Origin: GCA-2726245 sp035513655
GTDB lineage: Bacteria; Planctomycetota; Planctomycetia; Pirellulales; Pirellulaceae
Length of the DNA stretch: 7,383 nt
Reading direction: 5' to 3'
Assembly (NCBI GenBank): GCA_035513655.1
Contig: DATKBV010000087.1
Location: 1-7,383, forward strand
Under the pieces are notes generated by a model, which was not told the DNA's origin, made no database searches, and worked only from the letters and a program-made list of their open reading frames with translations. Position 1 is the stretch's first letter; every line of letters begins with the position of its first letter. The position numbers were made by a program, and so were the translations under genes. Below are positions 6,825-7,383 of this stretch, piece after piece.

Positions 6825-7262
6825 ATGGCAGTGACTCTACTTCTCATGATTCGTGATTTGCTAATTCCCGCTCTACGACAACGCTATCCCAGCGTCTCCT
6901 TCGCCTTCTTCGACTCACCGCAGCCATTCGCTCGTGTTGCATCCCACCACGGCGACATCGGCGATCTCGAAATCTACGATGACGGAGACGAAGCAACAGT
7001 TGCCTTAACCCAGATCACGCATGGTCACTTCAATCCGTACCAGCAGATGCCGGAATCCGAACGCGACAAATGGATTGCGGAAGCAGTGATCGAGTTCCTC
7101 GACGCCCTTTTCGACGACCGTGTGTTGTTTTACCGGATGCCGGATCGACGTGGCGGAGGCTGGCAGATCCACAACGAAAAGATTGATCGCTCGCAGCCAG
7201 TTCCGGGAACGGAGCATTATGAGTGCTTCGTTTGGTCTGGCTCCGTCGCCAGTGGCGGCTAG
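6825..7262 (+). CDS. Conserved-looking hypothetical protein, 145 residues
   Basis: I do not recognise a named family. The product is soluble and acidic, without signal peptide or membrane segment. An N-terminal amphipathic helix (LIPALRQRYPSVSF, 13-26) is followed by strand-like segments (GDLEIYDDGDEATVAL at 46-61), a His-rich QITHGHFNPY at 63-72, a strongly helical stretch (SERDKWIAEAVIEFLDALF at 78-96), and the strand DRVLFYRMP. It ends in GGW at 111-113 and YECFVWSGSV at 132-141. The organised alternation of strands and helices and the stop at a natural end support a real gene. It could start at ATG 6825 (weak GGG upstream), GTG 6831 or ATG 6846, the last giving MIRDLLIPALRQRYP. It is transcribed away from the DUF1232/SDR pair, so it is a separate unit. 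Confidence 0.65.
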   Translation: MAVTLLLMIRDLLIPALRQRYPSVSFAFFDSPQPFARVASHHGDIGDLEIYDDGDEATVALTQITHGHFNPYQQMPESERDKWIAEAVIEFLDALFDDRVLFYRMPDRRGGGWQIHNEKIDRSQPVPGTEHYECFVWSGSVASGG

Positions 7263-7309
7263 ATTCGTCGCGGACTCAAGCGGCGTAGCCAGCGTGGCTC
7301 GCTGAAACT

Positions 7310-7362
7310 TTATCGCCAACGTTATCGCCACGCTTGCCAACGCGTCAACGATAACGCGATAA
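7310..7362. repeat. Tandem and inverted TTATCGC-type repeats downstream of the hypothetical gene
   Basis: TTATCGCCAACG (7310-7321) is followed directly by the variant TTATCGCCACGC (7322-7333) and then TTGCCAACGC (7334-7343). CGTTATCG (7320-7327) has an exact inverted partner CGATAACG (7349-7356), a stem of 8 with a 21-base loop, and GCGATAA (7356-7362) mirrors TTATCGC once more. It could be a terminator for the preceding gene, although there is no T-run, or the edge of a larger repeat. The window ends 21 bases later, so its extent is unknown. Confidence 0.45.
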
Positions 7363-7383
7363 TTCCTGCTAGTTGGCAGTGCG

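Noticed and set aside
1..7383. CRISPR array, tRNA, rRNA, riboswitch or complete defence system
   Set aside because: No regularly spaced repeats, tRNA cloverleaf or known RNA motif was found by eye on either strand, and the only defence-related sequence is the truncated hsdS.

Overview
The window reads as a stretch of planctomycete (PVC-group) chromosome, probably Pirellulales-like. The main reason is the 1267-residue secreted protein that fills half of it: a signal peptide, a sugar-binding-like domain, a dehydrogenase-type beta-propeller, HEAT repeats and a C-terminal CxxCH cytochrome domain. This architecture is strongly associated with Planctomycetes and Verrucomicrobia. The palindromic repeat at 4836-4944 also fits that group, from memory only.

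Layout. Positions 1-627 (+) hold the C-terminal reductase half of RibD (riboflavin synthesis), cut by the window edge. It converges on the giant heme protein gene at 645-4448 (-), and an inverted repeat spans the junction. Positions 4449-4835 show no gene. A cluster of stem-loops follows at 4836-4944, and then the first ~40 codons of a type I restriction specificity gene (hsdS, 4996-5151, +), broken off where it meets the next gene. Next come two genes on the minus strand: an extended short-chain dehydrogenase/NAD-dependent epimerase (5148-6080) and, upstream of it, a small DUF1232/YkvA-type membrane protein (6097-6528). They are 16 bases apart and probably form one transcription unit. A gene of unknown function runs the other way (6825-7262, +), and the window ends in a repeat-rich tail.

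How the parts relate. I see no single pathway linking the genes. RibD makes a cytoplasmic cofactor precursor. The heme protein is exported and probably oxidises a sugar-like or alcohol substrate, passing electrons to its own cytochrome c. The epimerase acts on a nucleotide-sugar-like or related substrate that cannot be named. The interval 4836-5151 looks like a scar of past mobile or defence DNA: repeat element plus decapitated restriction gene. I do not see a complete novel system; the most noteworthy spots are that scar and the multi-domain heme protein.
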